NCBI RefSeq assembly: GCF_030463535.1
Contig: NC_132893.1
Coordinates: 20,072,027-20,136,026 of the forward strand
Reading direction: 5' to 3'
Origin: Salminus brasiliensis
Taxonomy: Eukaryota; Chordata; Actinopteri; Characiformes; Bryconidae
DNA: 64,000 nt
Below are positions 32,293 through 42,535 of the stretch, one piece after another. Numbering within the stretch: position 1 is the first letter of the stretch; each line of letters opens with the position of its first letter. The position numbers and the translations under genes are program-made. The notes under the pieces are model-generated. The model was not told the DNA's origin, did no database searches, and worked only from the letters and a program-made list of their open reading frames with translations.

Positions 32293-32754
32293 TTATTGGT
32301 CGGTTTCAAGTTTGCTGATGTGGTCTGGGCAGATGTGCGTGATGGAAGTCATTGCACTCTCCTCAACGTGTGGAGAGTCAGCAGGATGGGGGTCAGGCAG
32401 TGCTGCCAGGAGCCCTGAAGGGCTCTGCGTATTGGCTTTGGCCCCACCAGCAAGGACCTCCAGAGCAGAGCTGGTGGAAGGCCTGGGCTCGCAGCTATCC
32501 GCGTCAGTGCCCAGGCCTGTAGCCAGGGGTTGAAGTTCAGGCTCAGGGCAGTGGTAGAAGCACGCTTTGGACAAGTGGGTCGTGAATGGGCAGTCTGATA
32601 GCGAGGTGTACTTGGCAAACACCTGTACCTGTTCTGGCCGCAGGTCGGCTTCAGCGCACAGCCTCTCGTACAGACCAGAGTAACTCTGCCACGTCTTCAG
32701 CTTCAGCTGGTCCAGCTGCTGCTTCTCAGCAGTCAGCTTTTCCTTCTCGTTTCG
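32293..32754 (-). CDS. bach1: bach1 last coding exon: zipper and C-terminus
   Basis: 153 codons plus TAA, acceptor TTCTGCAG. It begins [20 protein letters not shown], continuing the leucine zipper, and has [15 protein letters not shown] as in human. Three Cys-Pro pairs (SDCPFT, YHCPEP, HICPDH) lie here; the last sits near the C-terminal end. Confidence 0.95.
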   Translation of the reverse strand, partial: RNEKEKLTAEKQQLDQLKLKTWQSYSGLYERLCAEADLRPEQVQVFAKYTSLSDCPFTTHLSKACFYHCPEPELQPLATGLGTDADSCEPRPSTSSALEVLAGGAKANTQSPSGLLAALPDPHPADSPHVEESAMTSITHICPDHISKLETDQ

Positions 32755-35700
32755 CTGCAGAACACATACACACAAACACTAACGTGTCAAAGTAGGTCCC
32801 AGTTGGTGAAAGTAGATGTCCCTAGTTTAATCATGGCCATAGCACCCACTATTTAGGTCTTTCCTAGCACACCAAGTGCTACAATGATATAAGGGTAAAA
32901 GCTAGCATGAACCGTGACAGGATCTTTTCAACCTCAGACAGCTGAAATACTTTAAAGGACAACACTAACTGTTCGCTTCTGCAACATCAGCTTACATAAA
33001 CCCATGTTGGCTAGAATCCCATTGAGGGAGGGAGGGACAGGGAGGGTCATCCTACCCACACAGAGAGCGTTCGGCTAATTATGCGGCCATAGATTTCCAT
33101 ATTTAATATTATCTATACTGCATCGCATTATGACAAAAAATGTATGTCGTAAATTAAATGGTTGTTTCCTAACTTCACTTTGATCACAGTGTTGTGATCA
33201 GCTCTTGTACAACTCTTGTCACTGTACAGCTTTTTTACCAACAGTAGAAATATCATCAGACTCTGAGTGATAGAAACTTGATCGGAAAGTCTCAAGTGGT
33301 GCAACCGTCCAAGCCTTGGCCAGGTCGTCTGGAGAATGCCAGTTTAATCCCACTGCCACCTGTGGCCGGTAGTCCCAGAGATCATAATTTGGCCTTGCTT
33401 TCTCAATGTTAATAGGATGGCTCTCCCTTTCCCCAATCACTCAGCACGTGTGTCTGTTAGCATCTCACATAACAGAATTGGATAGTTCTATTCCAAACAT
33501 GGTCGGGTGTACAAATACAAAATAAATAAATACATACAAACAGCACTAGAAGTAATGCATTTTCTCAAAGAAAACACCAAGAGCACCATATCCTGGCTAC
33601 CCACCAGTCTTTCGATCTCGCACTCCAGGTTGTGAATGCAGTCTAGTTTCCTCTTGCGGCAGCGGCGAGCAGCGATGCGGTTCTTGCTGCGCCGCCGGAC
33701 GTCATGCACGAAGTCGAGCTGCTCACGTGACAGGCAGTACGTCTTCAGCATCTGCTGGAAGTCATTGCGACTCAAAGATGCAATGCGGTCCACGGAAAAT
33801 GGCAGCTGCATCTGTGGGACAGAACGGATCCATGTTAGTCCATTTACACTTGATGCCCTGACACTTCAACAACACTAATATACTTGCGCAGTGGACTTAC
33901 AGTACCTACACTTCTTTTACTCAAAGCTAGGGGGCGGTAGAAGCAATAGGTCAGTAATTACTGTTTTGGATGGTAATAACAGTCCAGCTGTAGTTAATAA
34001 GCTGTTCCATCAGTGGATACTTGTTTATGCTAACTCATAAACCATCACCAAAATCAGAAGACATGGAAAGTGCAAGAACCTAGCCAGTCACAACTGGCTC
34101 TCATCCATTTTAAGTGCCGTGTGTTTTGTTTACACCGACGGTTGGTTAATACTGAAACTGGTTTATAATTATAGTGTGGGTCTGTGTCTGCCTGAAGTGA
34201 GGTAATTACTGTGGACTTTTGCCTCGGCCATAGAGTTGTTTAAGGATCACCAAGTGAACAACATAAGCACACTGCCGATATTTTTATAGCCCTCAACAAG
34301 CCCCCAAACTCCTCCAAATCTTAAGAGTACCGTACCGTAAAAGTACACCTTCAGTGATTTTCGTCACTGAGCTATTTTAAAAGATCTAATAAGCAGAAGA
34401 AAGCTTCGGTAGCTCAACCAGCTTTTCCTGTTTTCAGTAAAGCAGATAAGTTGCATGCAACAGGTGACTTGACTAGAGCTGAATGTTTCAGTTTTTCAGT
34501 TCTGCTCTTTCAGTCCCTGACCATTTTCCAAATGTCCAATAGTTCCACTTTAAAATGTACTGTAAAATAATAAAATAGAAAAGGTACAGGCAAAGTACAG
34601 GCTTCAGGATAGCAGTCGCCACTGATTTTAAGTATGCAGCTTATGTTCACTTTTATTAGGGGTGTAATGATATTCTCAACGCAGGATTCAGTTTAATATT
34701 TTAAACAAAACTGTAATGAAGAAAAATGGTGACTGTGCTCTGTTAAAGAAAACAGAGCTGTGCAGCAGGAGGGTTGTGGAGCATGGCATGACTGTGCAGA
34801 GGCAGGATGTTAATTGGTGCAAATGTTATTTTTTCAAACAATGCAATTATCTTATGTTTCATAATTAACAGATCATATATTCTCCGTGATGGGCACGGTC
34901 ATAAGTGTTTCAATGCAATGTTGCAGTAATAATTTTTATAGCCAGCAGGAAAAGTATCACAGTCATAAACTACGTAAGTGTATTTGAGATTACTTAACTT
35001 TACGGGATTTGAGAAAATTATAAGATGATGTACGCATGCAGCTCATATAATCATAACCAGCTTGTCAGAAGCTGGCACTACTTGTTAGTAGGGACGCAAT
35101 GATATTTTTTTTTGTTTTAGGCAAATGTCTGCCAATGTCTATATGACTTGGACATGATCTTATCTCCCTACCTGTTTTTTGCCAAGCGTTTGTTTTAGTG
35201 TGTCAAGAGAACTAATCAGAGGATGCTCACCTCACTTGCACGTTCATTGGTGTAGGACTCGCTGTCCCCCTCTGTATCAAAGCCGTCCGAATCCTCTCCA
35301 GAATGCATAGAAGAGACGTAGGGGCTCCCGGCTGAGAGGGACGGTCTCTCGCTGCCTCGTACCTGAGCATCCCCGCTGTCTTGGTCCCTAAAAAAGGGGC
35401 AGTCCACTGGAACTGGCCCCAGTCCCAGCTCCAGCTGCCTCCAGCAATGTAGCTCAGGGGGCCTCCTTGCTGCTCCTGGGGTGGACGCCGAGGTCCTGGG
35501 GCTGCAAATGTCGGGCCAGGAGGTGAGCTGGTTTGCCACCTCGATCTCCACGCTGCTTCTTTGGTCTGCTCTGGGGGCACTTCTTGGGCTTGGACAGTCT
35601 GTTCCAGTGAAGCAGTCTGACATTATGGCCTCCTTACCCTGGAGTCTGGCAGCAGGTCTCTCTACTGCTTCCCCTACAGATACGGCAGTCGTCGGGCAGC

Positions 35701-37179
35701 CGGCCTCTGTTGCCTCCTTGCAGATTTGCACTGATGCCTTGTCAGAGCAAAGACTCAGAGGTGCCTCAATTGGTGACTGTTTAGCAAGTGGGCAGTAAAA
35801 GGGCATCAGAGCATCCTCCTCCTTGCCTCTTGGAGAAGCTTTGTTGGGAACCACATCCTCGCAGTCTCTGGAGCTGGTGTAAGGCAAGCAGCTTAGGGGG
35901 CAGGCACTTTTGGCATTTTCAGCCTCTGGGCCACAGGCGTCCATGCAGGACAGGCTCTTTCCACAAGCCAGCTGAAACTTGCGGTACTTGGGGCACAAGA
36001 GGGAATAGTCCAATGTCAACTCTCCTTCCGTCTCTGCTTCCATCTCGGACCGTGTTTCCAAGCGGCAATCAGCATTTTCAGCAAGTTTGGAAGGGCTGGA
36101 CAGCTCCTTTTTCTTAGACACGGTATGCAAAGGCACAGATGATGAGTCTTCAGCATGGACAGCATTGTTGGCCTTAACGGTTGATTCAGCTTTTGATCTC
36201 CAGCATTTGGTCTTACAGCACTGCTTTCTGGGGCCTTTCGATGAACTTTTGCTGCTTTCGAAGAACTTGGGCAGGAGGAAGTCAAAGCAGGCATTGTCCA
36301 AGTTCTTGAAGCCCAGAACGGTTGCACAGTTGCGGATCTCTAGCACATTCTCTTTGGTGAAGAGCAGTTTGGAGGTGTATGCAAAATGTAGTAAAGGCTC
36401 AAATCCTTCTGCAGTTACCTGGGAAAACAAGTTATTAATAAACAATAATTAATAAACAGACATACTCCTGTCCTCACAACCCGGACATATCATGCGAGAA
36501 TTGTTATTGTAGTATTGCCGTTTGATGTCAACCACCAAATGTCAATAAATTTGTTTACATTTGATAATCAAATTTGGTTATTTACCATCAAGGGTGGAAT
36601 AACATCCCTTCATTACAGCTTTAAGGCCCCACAAAAAAAGTTTTTACAAGTTTGATGTCTATTAATCCCCAGTCCATGTGGTCCAGATTTACTGTTTTAA
36701 TGCTATCATGAAAAACAACATTTCTATATATCCACTCAATCATTTAGCAATCATTTAGCCATTTATTCTTAAATTAAAAGGATTGCTTCATTTTACCAGA
36801 AAAAGACTGATGAAAAGATTGATACAGGACCTTAATATGTTCTACAGTGAACTGACCTGCTCTCAAGAATGCATATGGGCAGAACACAGCAGAGTGTCTT
36901 TTTTTGAACACTTGATGTTGCTCTCTGGCATTCCCTCACCTCATCCGGCAGGTTGATGACCAGACCCTGGCCCGTGTGGCTGGACATGCGAGCACTGAAG
37001 TAGTCGCTACATGAAGCAAGAACGGAGCGATGGGCCCGGAAGCTCCGATTCTCCACCACTACCGTCACATCGCACAGGAGGTCCTTCTGCCTCTGCTCGT
37101 CCAGACAGCGCAGGACATGTGAACTGTGCACCGACGACTGGAACGTAAACACAGAGGTCTTGCGGCTCTCCAGCGACAT
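32293..37179 (-). CDS. bach1: Transcription regulator protein BACH1 (BTB and CNC homology 1)
   Basis: Heme-sensing nuclear repressor that pairs with small Maf proteins on Maf recognition elements and shuts off heme oxygenase and other antioxidant genes; heme releases it. Four coding exons, 37179-36940, 36418-35231, 33811-33605 and 32754-32293, join in phase 0 with GT-AG sites to 698 residues (human about 736). The BTB domain fills residues 20-130 ([34 protein letters not shown]). A long acidic/serine middle has [13 protein letters not shown] and [14 protein letters not shown]. The CNC basic region [20 protein letters not shown] is near residues 515-534, followed by a leucine zipper that crosses the last intron. 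Nine Cys-Pro pairs, the heme-regulatory signature, are visible. The start was chosen by alignment of MSLES...[12 protein letters not shown] with human BACH1. It is convergent with grik1 and in tandem with map3k7cl, as in human. Confidence 0.97.
32755..33604 (-). other. bach1: bach1 intron 3
   Basis: No exon. A 73-residue frame at 33219-33440 on the minus strand has unremarkable composition and no recognised relative. Confidence 0.6.
33605..33811 (-). CDS. bach1: bach1 coding exon 3: CNC basic region
   Basis: 69 codons between acceptor CCCACAG and donor GTGGGT. It encodes [20 protein letters not shown], then [20 protein letters not shown] and the first zipper heptads. Human has Gln where this has the second Arg of AARRC. 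Confidence 0.97.
33812..35230 (-). other. bach1: bach1 intron 2
   Basis: Plain AT-rich intron; nothing recognised. Confidence 0.6.
35231..36418 (-). CDS. bach1: bach1 coding exon 2: BTB end and regulatory middle
   Basis: 396 codons, acceptor TTCCCAG before GTAACTGCAGAAGG ([17 protein letters not shown]) and donor GTGAGC after NERASE. It holds six Cys-Pro pairs (LLCPKY, SACPLS, FYCPLA, AGCPTT, TDCPSP, VDCPFF) and the conserved [19 protein letters not shown]. Confidence 0.96.
36419..36939 (-). other. bach1: bach1 intron 1 (between coding exons)
   Basis: 521-base phase 0 intron splitting the BTB domain, with nothing recognised inside. Confidence 0.7.
36940..37179 (-). CDS. bach1: bach1 coding exon 1: BTB domain
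   Basis: 80 codons from ATG to LPDE with donor GTGAGG. The BTB dimerisation core [20 protein letters not shown] is intact. A start-stop ATGTAG lies just upstream of the ATG. Confidence 0.96.
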
Positions 37180-37185
37180 GCTTAA

Positions 37186-37191
37186 CTACAT
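37186..37191 (-). promoter_or_regulatory. bach1: Start-stop uORF (ATGTAG) in bach1 leader
   Basis: On the minus strand the leader reads GCAGATGTAGTTAAGCATG. An AUG followed at once by UAG therefore sits 6 bases before the bach1 start codon. The GCAG just before it could be a splice acceptor, which would make this AUG the first three bases of the exon. Start-stop elements can stall scanning ribosomes. Confidence 0.5.
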
Positions 37192-39030
37192 CTGCGTCAG
37201 AGTGAAAGAGGAAATTCAGCACATAAGGGGAAAAAAAAAAACGAGAGTTCTGGATGCGGAGAGAACTGTGACCTCAGACAGCCGGCATTTAAAACACAAC
37301 TGAAAACAATATAGGTTTATGGTGGATGATTATCCCAACTGACCTGCTGGATTTACAACACGGCACAAACGCGGCTGAAGGAACTTTGACACACATGAAG
37401 GGAATCGTGACTCATAAAAATCAGGCAAAAGAGAAATGTGCATTTAAGCACTTATAAGTGTCCCCAGTCTTCAGTGAAACACATCCTGTTGACTTCTTGT
37501 CAGAGACGGCATATCAGTAAAAATACATTATTTAACTGGAAAGACTTTGTTGGGTGTCCAACTGAGTCTTATTCACCAACCGTTCTTAAAAAGGAATGTC
37601 GTCTGTACGCAAATCAAAGATTTGACCATCACCAATGTTTTTTTATTTGGAATTTGTTCAGTTTTACGAGGACAATGGGATCCATGTTTATAAGAGCAGA
37701 GCTGTGGACAATTCTGCAGCTTATAACACATCATGGATCTGGCATAGGCCTTTTCTCAAGAACGCATTTAAGAAAATTCTTCAATTACATAATATCATTA
37801 CTTATTAGTTCAATAAAATTAACATTTTATAGCAGCCTGGTTCCTACCTTTTTTTTAATTCAAACTTTCTACAGCAAACTGATGGCTATCAGTATCAGAT
37901 CAATGCCAGCAGAAAATGCTGAATCAGTTTTCAGAGAAAGGCAGATTCCTGTACCAAATCTAGTCTGAAATAGTTGTTGAAACTGTGTGTTCAGAGAATC
38001 AAAACATTTCATTTTAAAGTTTAGCTTTAAAACATTATGCAAAAACTGGTATTTATGCTACAGGGTTCCACTATAGTTGTAAAGTGCCAACGGGCCTCTT
38101 ATGGACAGCTGTACATGTGCGTTTGTGGACGAGTGAAAGAGTCAGGCTGGATGATGCGGTTGAGTAATGTAGCAGGACTGCACACAAGCATGTCTCGGGT
38201 TATGTAATGCTAGCAGGTCTCGCGAGATGTCTTTCGGAGCTCCACCAAAGTTACAAAGACAGAGATGTCATTCTGCTTGTTACAGTCAGTGAAGAATCAA
38301 CATGATTTTGAAGTGGATATATTTCATATATAAGGTAAAATTGTTACATATTGCTGCTTTAAAAAGAAATAATTGATCACTATAGGCAAAACACATTAGA
38401 TACCAATCCACCCCCACCGTCACACTGGATTTTGGTTGTTTGTCTTGGGGGTAATCATTTAATTCCTGGACACCAAAAAAAAATTGTTTCCCCCCCCCCC
38501 AAACAAAACAATGTGTACAAAGATCAGGTCTGATTGGCTCGGATTCCCTCAGCGTAGGAGCAACTGTTTCTGAGAAGTGCTCTGCTGCTGAGATATTTAG
38601 GCACTAGGCAGCACTACAATGTGGTTACTGAGAAGACTGGGATCTGTAGCTGCACTGACATCCATCTTTCTCAGATTGCATCGTGAGCACGGACACTGCC
38701 CCTGCCTGCTGGAATCAGTAAACCGTGATGAAGCCCATAATTCAGTCATGTAATCATGTAGTGACTAAAAGACTAAAATACTAAAGCACTGAGAGAAATG
38801 GTGTCTGACAGCAGGCCTAACTTCTGCTCTCCTTAACCTGTGCACACAGAAAGGCAAGGCATGAGAGAGGGCCAGTCCACACAGACGACAAGCTCAAGGT
38901 GCCGAACACCTGAACGTCCCAGAGAGGACTCCAGTGGAGGCGCAGACGGACTACACGACACTTCCAGGTCTATCTAGGTCTGTTTACGGTTGTGAACGAG
39001 GTTAAACGACTGACGTGTACGTGTCCTTAC
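37192..39030 (-). other. bach1: Probable bach1 leader intron
   Basis: Between the ATG-bearing exon and the nearest candidate first exon. It contains a 176-codon + strand frame (37438-37968) of no recognised family and a C-rich run near 38490. Confidence 0.4.
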
Positions 39031-39260
39031 CCGTGAGAACTCCTTATCTCGACCGTGTGAAGAGAGAGCTCAGCCCAGCCAAGTCATCGCCACAGTCAGT
39101 GAGTGAGCGAGAGAGAGCGCGCGCGCGCGTGCGTGCGTGTGTGTGTGTGGCGCAAGAGCGCGCGCACTGCTGACTCACGGGCTTTTGCTGATAAAGGATG
39201 AGCAAGCACTTTTCCCGTCCTCCCTTTCCCCCCGTTCCAGCCAGCAGCTCTCTTTCCAAG
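39031..39260 (-). promoter_or_regulatory. bach1: Candidate bach1 non-coding first exon and proximal promoter
   Basis: On the minus strand GTTCTCACGG is followed by a good donor GTAAGG (39025-39030). The upstream part is CpG-rich with CG/GT repeats, unlike the surrounding DNA, and holds a TGCTGACTCA site. The upper end is a guess. Confidence 0.4.
39168..39177 (+). promoter_or_regulatory. Maf/NF-E2/AP-1 type site TGCTGACTCA
   Basis: TGCTGACTCA is a perfect long half of the Maf recognition element (TGCTGACTCAGCA). The other half here reads CGG rather than GCA. BACH1 and NRF2 with small Mafs bind such sites, so autoregulation is possible by inference. Confidence 0.5.
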
Positions 39261-39734
39261 GAACTTCTACCAACTCCTAAACTGCTAAAGCAGCGTGGGA
39301 GGAGCAGCCTCTCCCCCTTCAGCTACACCATTCAGCTACACCACGCACTCACCTAGTTTACTTCCCTAAAAAAAACAAAACCGTGAGGGGTTTATCACAG
39401 AAAAAAAAAAAACACCGTAGTGGACGCTACCTAGCATAGCCCACATGTGTGGAAAACGTCAGAGGATTAACAAAGAAAGCGTACACTCGAGCTCGAGTAG
39501 GGGTGTCCAATCGATTTTGGAAGGTAGAAGGGCACGACTCGTTAGGTTAGTGGGTCACACCGCTAATAAAGCCCCTTATTACTCGGCTGGGACGAGCTTT
39601 CGACGCTCGAGAGGACACAAGTCCTTCAGAAAACTTTGATAGCATATGTCCGGTGGGTTATTCCCCACATCTCGGTCATTTCCCCCGTGCGCCCCGCTTA
39701 AAAGTACGAATGACAGACAAGCGCTCGTACTTAC

Positions 39735-39880
39735 CCACCATATCACTCGACTAAAACTCCAAAAGTCGCCTTTATTGCGCTGACAGCCACACGTAGCCTT
39801 TAAACAGCTCAGAGCCGTATCTGAACAAGGAGGCGCTTGTGTTTCCATCATGTGACCCCTCCTCCCTCCTCCCTCCACCC
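39735..39880 (-). promoter_or_regulatory. bach1: Second candidate bach1 non-coding first exon
   Basis: A strong donor GTAAGT (39729-39734) on the minus strand follows GATATGGTGG. The region is CpG-rich. Upstream on that strand CATGTGAC (39849-39856 on +) and an inverted CCAAT box (ATTGG near 39951) are plausible promoter elements. Human BACH1 also has multiple leader exons. Confidence 0.4.
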
Positions 39881-40150
39881 CCAGCCAACACTGTTATGGT
39901 CCCGCCCACCATTTAAAAAAAAAAACAAAAAACACACGGTCACTGCTCCGATTGGTCGTCAGGCGTGTCAATCTCAGTGACGTGCTTTCCGGTTCGTTTG
40001 CGTTGCAGGTTTGAATGGAGGGTGTCAGCCTTGTTTTTGAGGGAAGGTGGAGGAGGCGAGGGTGAATGTGAGCTCTCTTCGTGGTGTGAGGTTGTAAAAA
40101 GTCAAACTGAAGACTTTCTGTTAGTTGTGTAGAGGTTGTGTAAAGTATTG

Positions 40151-40193
40151 GAGTGAGTGAGTGAGTGAGTGAGTGAGTGTGTGTGTGTGTGTG
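40151..40193. repeat. (GAGT)n(GT)n microsatellite
   Basis: Seven GAGT units run into GT units. Confidence 0.95.
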
Positions 40194-40632
40194 CGTGGGG
40201 GTGGGTATCTCTCCTCAGACGCCTTGAAGAACCTGCTGTGGAACAGGTTTGAGAGGATGCATCTGCTGAGGTGGTTGGTATGTAGCCTCTGTCTGAGGTA
40301 GCTTTAATCTAGGAGCTTCCGGGACCAGCAAACTAAAGCAGGGCACAAACATTTAGTACCAAAGTGTCACCACACAGTGAGTCAACTGACCACAGACAGC
40401 TACAACAACACTAATGCCCCTCTGATGAGGTGAATTTCATCTAGCTGGCCAAAACCGAATTTGTCTGAGTGTGTGTGTGTGTGTGTGTGACTGTGATGGA
40501 TTGCGTTACAAGCTGTTTCACAATCCTAAAATGTGCTGATCTCATTTTGAAACTCAAGTTCCTTGTTATGAATTCGACAATGGAGGAAGGTACTCATGTC
40601 TGTTCTCATCTAACCTGATACATATCTAGTCA

Positions 40633-40633
<1 letters not shown>

Positions 40634-40663
<30 letters not shown>

Positions 40664-40693
40664 TTATATGCACACACACACACACACACACAC
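40634..40693. repeat. Self-complementary (GT)n-AT-(CA)n repeat
   Basis: About 23 bases of GT, a short TATATATATTTATATG spacer, then about 23 bases of CA. The arms are reverse complements, so the tract can fold on itself. Confidence 0.9.
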
Positions 40694-41010
40694 CCTAATG
40701 ACAGACTGTCAGCTGTTAACTCGCCTCTACATGTCTTTTATAGTAGTTTGCCAAACAGTGTGATGAGCGACACTGTTGTTATTTTTGACCCTCCTTAGGC
40801 AGGGGTGCACTAAGGTATTGTTTGGCGGAGTGTGTGTGTGTATATATATATTCTGTTTAGGACACTACACTGAACTGATGGACGCAGAGAGAAGGGGGTC
40901 AACTGTAAACCCTTTCCACAGAGGAAACTGAGCTACTGGTCTGCCTGGCACAAAGGCCGAGACCAGTGAGAATCATACTCTCGCCTGTCTGTCACTTGCT
41001 CTCTAACTTT

Positions 41011-41054
41011 CTCTCTCACTTTCTTTCTCTCTCTCTCTCTCTCAAAAAAAAAAA
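41011..41054. repeat. CT-rich microsatellite and A-run
   Basis: Interrupted (CT)n ending in a run of A. Confidence 0.85.
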
Positions 41055-41852
41055 ATTGGTGTATGTAATTTGTGTGCGCAGGGAGCCGCTATCAACATCA
41101 GGAATACTCCCGCAACTTCCGGGAGAGGTGGGACCGCTGTCGTGTCTGAGAATGTGTTCAACAGAAGAAACACCGTCACAACACAGGCAACATATTTATT
41201 CAGCAGCGGCTGATGGGGACACTGCAGATTGACAGTGACACGTAATAGGCAGCCACACAAGTTGAGCAGTAAAAATGAAAAATACATAAGGTGTATTCTT
41301 TCAACAGGCAATAACCGATTTAAAAGACGACAGCAACGGATCTGAGGACGAAATGAGGATTCCTGGCTCCAGGCTTGGGTCGCTCCAAACAAGACAATCC
41401 TGTTAGTTCTCCATCAACCCCAAGGACCAGTTTTCATAGAACAGCATAACACTGGAGCGTTGCGGCTTCATCAGTCACGCTATTTATCGCACAAGATCAA
41501 GGAGTTCACTGCATTTACTGCAGGAAATGACGGTTTATATTTCAGAGCAGAAGTCCTGCTCGTAGCGAATACAAGCACTGAGGTCAACAGCTATTACGGA
41601 CCAATAGTCCTTAAAGGGAACCCTGACTGTTAAGACGTGTAAGCCTTAAAATTGCCTTCATGTCCAACACTAGTAACACATGAGGTATTCAGCAAATAGA
41701 AATGTTTGGCTTAAAAGAAAAATCCCCAGCGCTAAATCCCTCCCGTAGCAGGTCATCATGGTCACACTGTGATGATGTCATATGGACTCTGAGAACTGGC
41801 GATATTTTCTTGGGTAATTTCACACTGTAGTGATAAGTGATGGTCCTTCTGA

Positions 41853-41929
41853 GTTGCTCCGACCTGTTCAGAAGCTCGGAGTCATGTGTGAAACCAAGAT
41901 TTCGAAACTTCTGAACAGGTCGGAGCAAC
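41853..41929. repeat. Perfect 22-bp inverted repeat with 33-base loop
   Basis: The left arm (41853-41874) begins GTTGCTCCGACCTG and the right arm (41908-41929) is its exact reverse complement, ending CAGGTCGGAGCAAC. RNA from either strand would form a 77-base hairpin. It belongs to no coding exon. Confidence 0.95.
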
Positions 41930-42102
41930 GGCCAACTCCCAGACTCTAGACTCTAGATATTGTCTCTGTGGGTAGAACAGAACCCTTCTAGGAACTAATG
42001 TTGTCCTAAAAGGTGGAACCCCTGTAGTGTTGAGGCCAAATAATGGGCTCTGAAAATCAAACAGTGAATGTCTGCCTCCCTGTCTTTCTTTTTCTCATGC
42101 AC

Positions 42103-42535
42103 ACCAATCAGCCATAACATTAAAACCACACTTACAAACTTCACCTATTCTGTTGTGACACCTATTCCCCTTGTGTCACAAAAATGGCTCTGGCATGAAC
42201 TTTTTCAGCAGTTTGTGCTACAGTGGCTCTTCTGTGAAATCTCCATGCACCCATGACCCTGTCACTGCTTCACCAGGTGTCCTTCCTTGGAGGACATTTG
42301 GTAGGTGCTGACCACAGCATACCGGGAGCACCCCACAAGACCTGCTTTATTGGAGATGTTTTGACCCAGGCATCTAGCTGTCACAACTTGGCCCTCGCTT
42401 AAGTCACTTAGATCCTTAAGACTGCCCAATTTTCTGCTTCCAACATTTCAACTTCAAGAACTGATTTTTCACCTAATGTCTAACATATCTAAACACTTGA
42501 CAGGTGCCACTGTTTTGACGTCACGGCTGATCAGT
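42103..42535 (-). mobile_element. Internally deleted Tc1-like element
   Basis: The left end CACCAATCAGCCATAACATT and the right end GTCACGGCTGATCAGTATA are inverted ends of a common fish Tc1-like family. The interior on the minus strand keeps AACATCTCCAATAAAGCAGG and broken pieces of the 5' half. Confidence 0.65.

Noticed and set aside
33219-33440. 73-codon frame in a bach1 intron as an extra exon
   Set aside because: bach1 exons 3 and 4 already join in frame as in human; nothing equivalent exists in BACH1 proteins.
35481-36452. Several + strand frames opposite bach1 exon 2
   Set aside because: They are antisense shadows of the long GC-rich coding exon, with no family resemblance.
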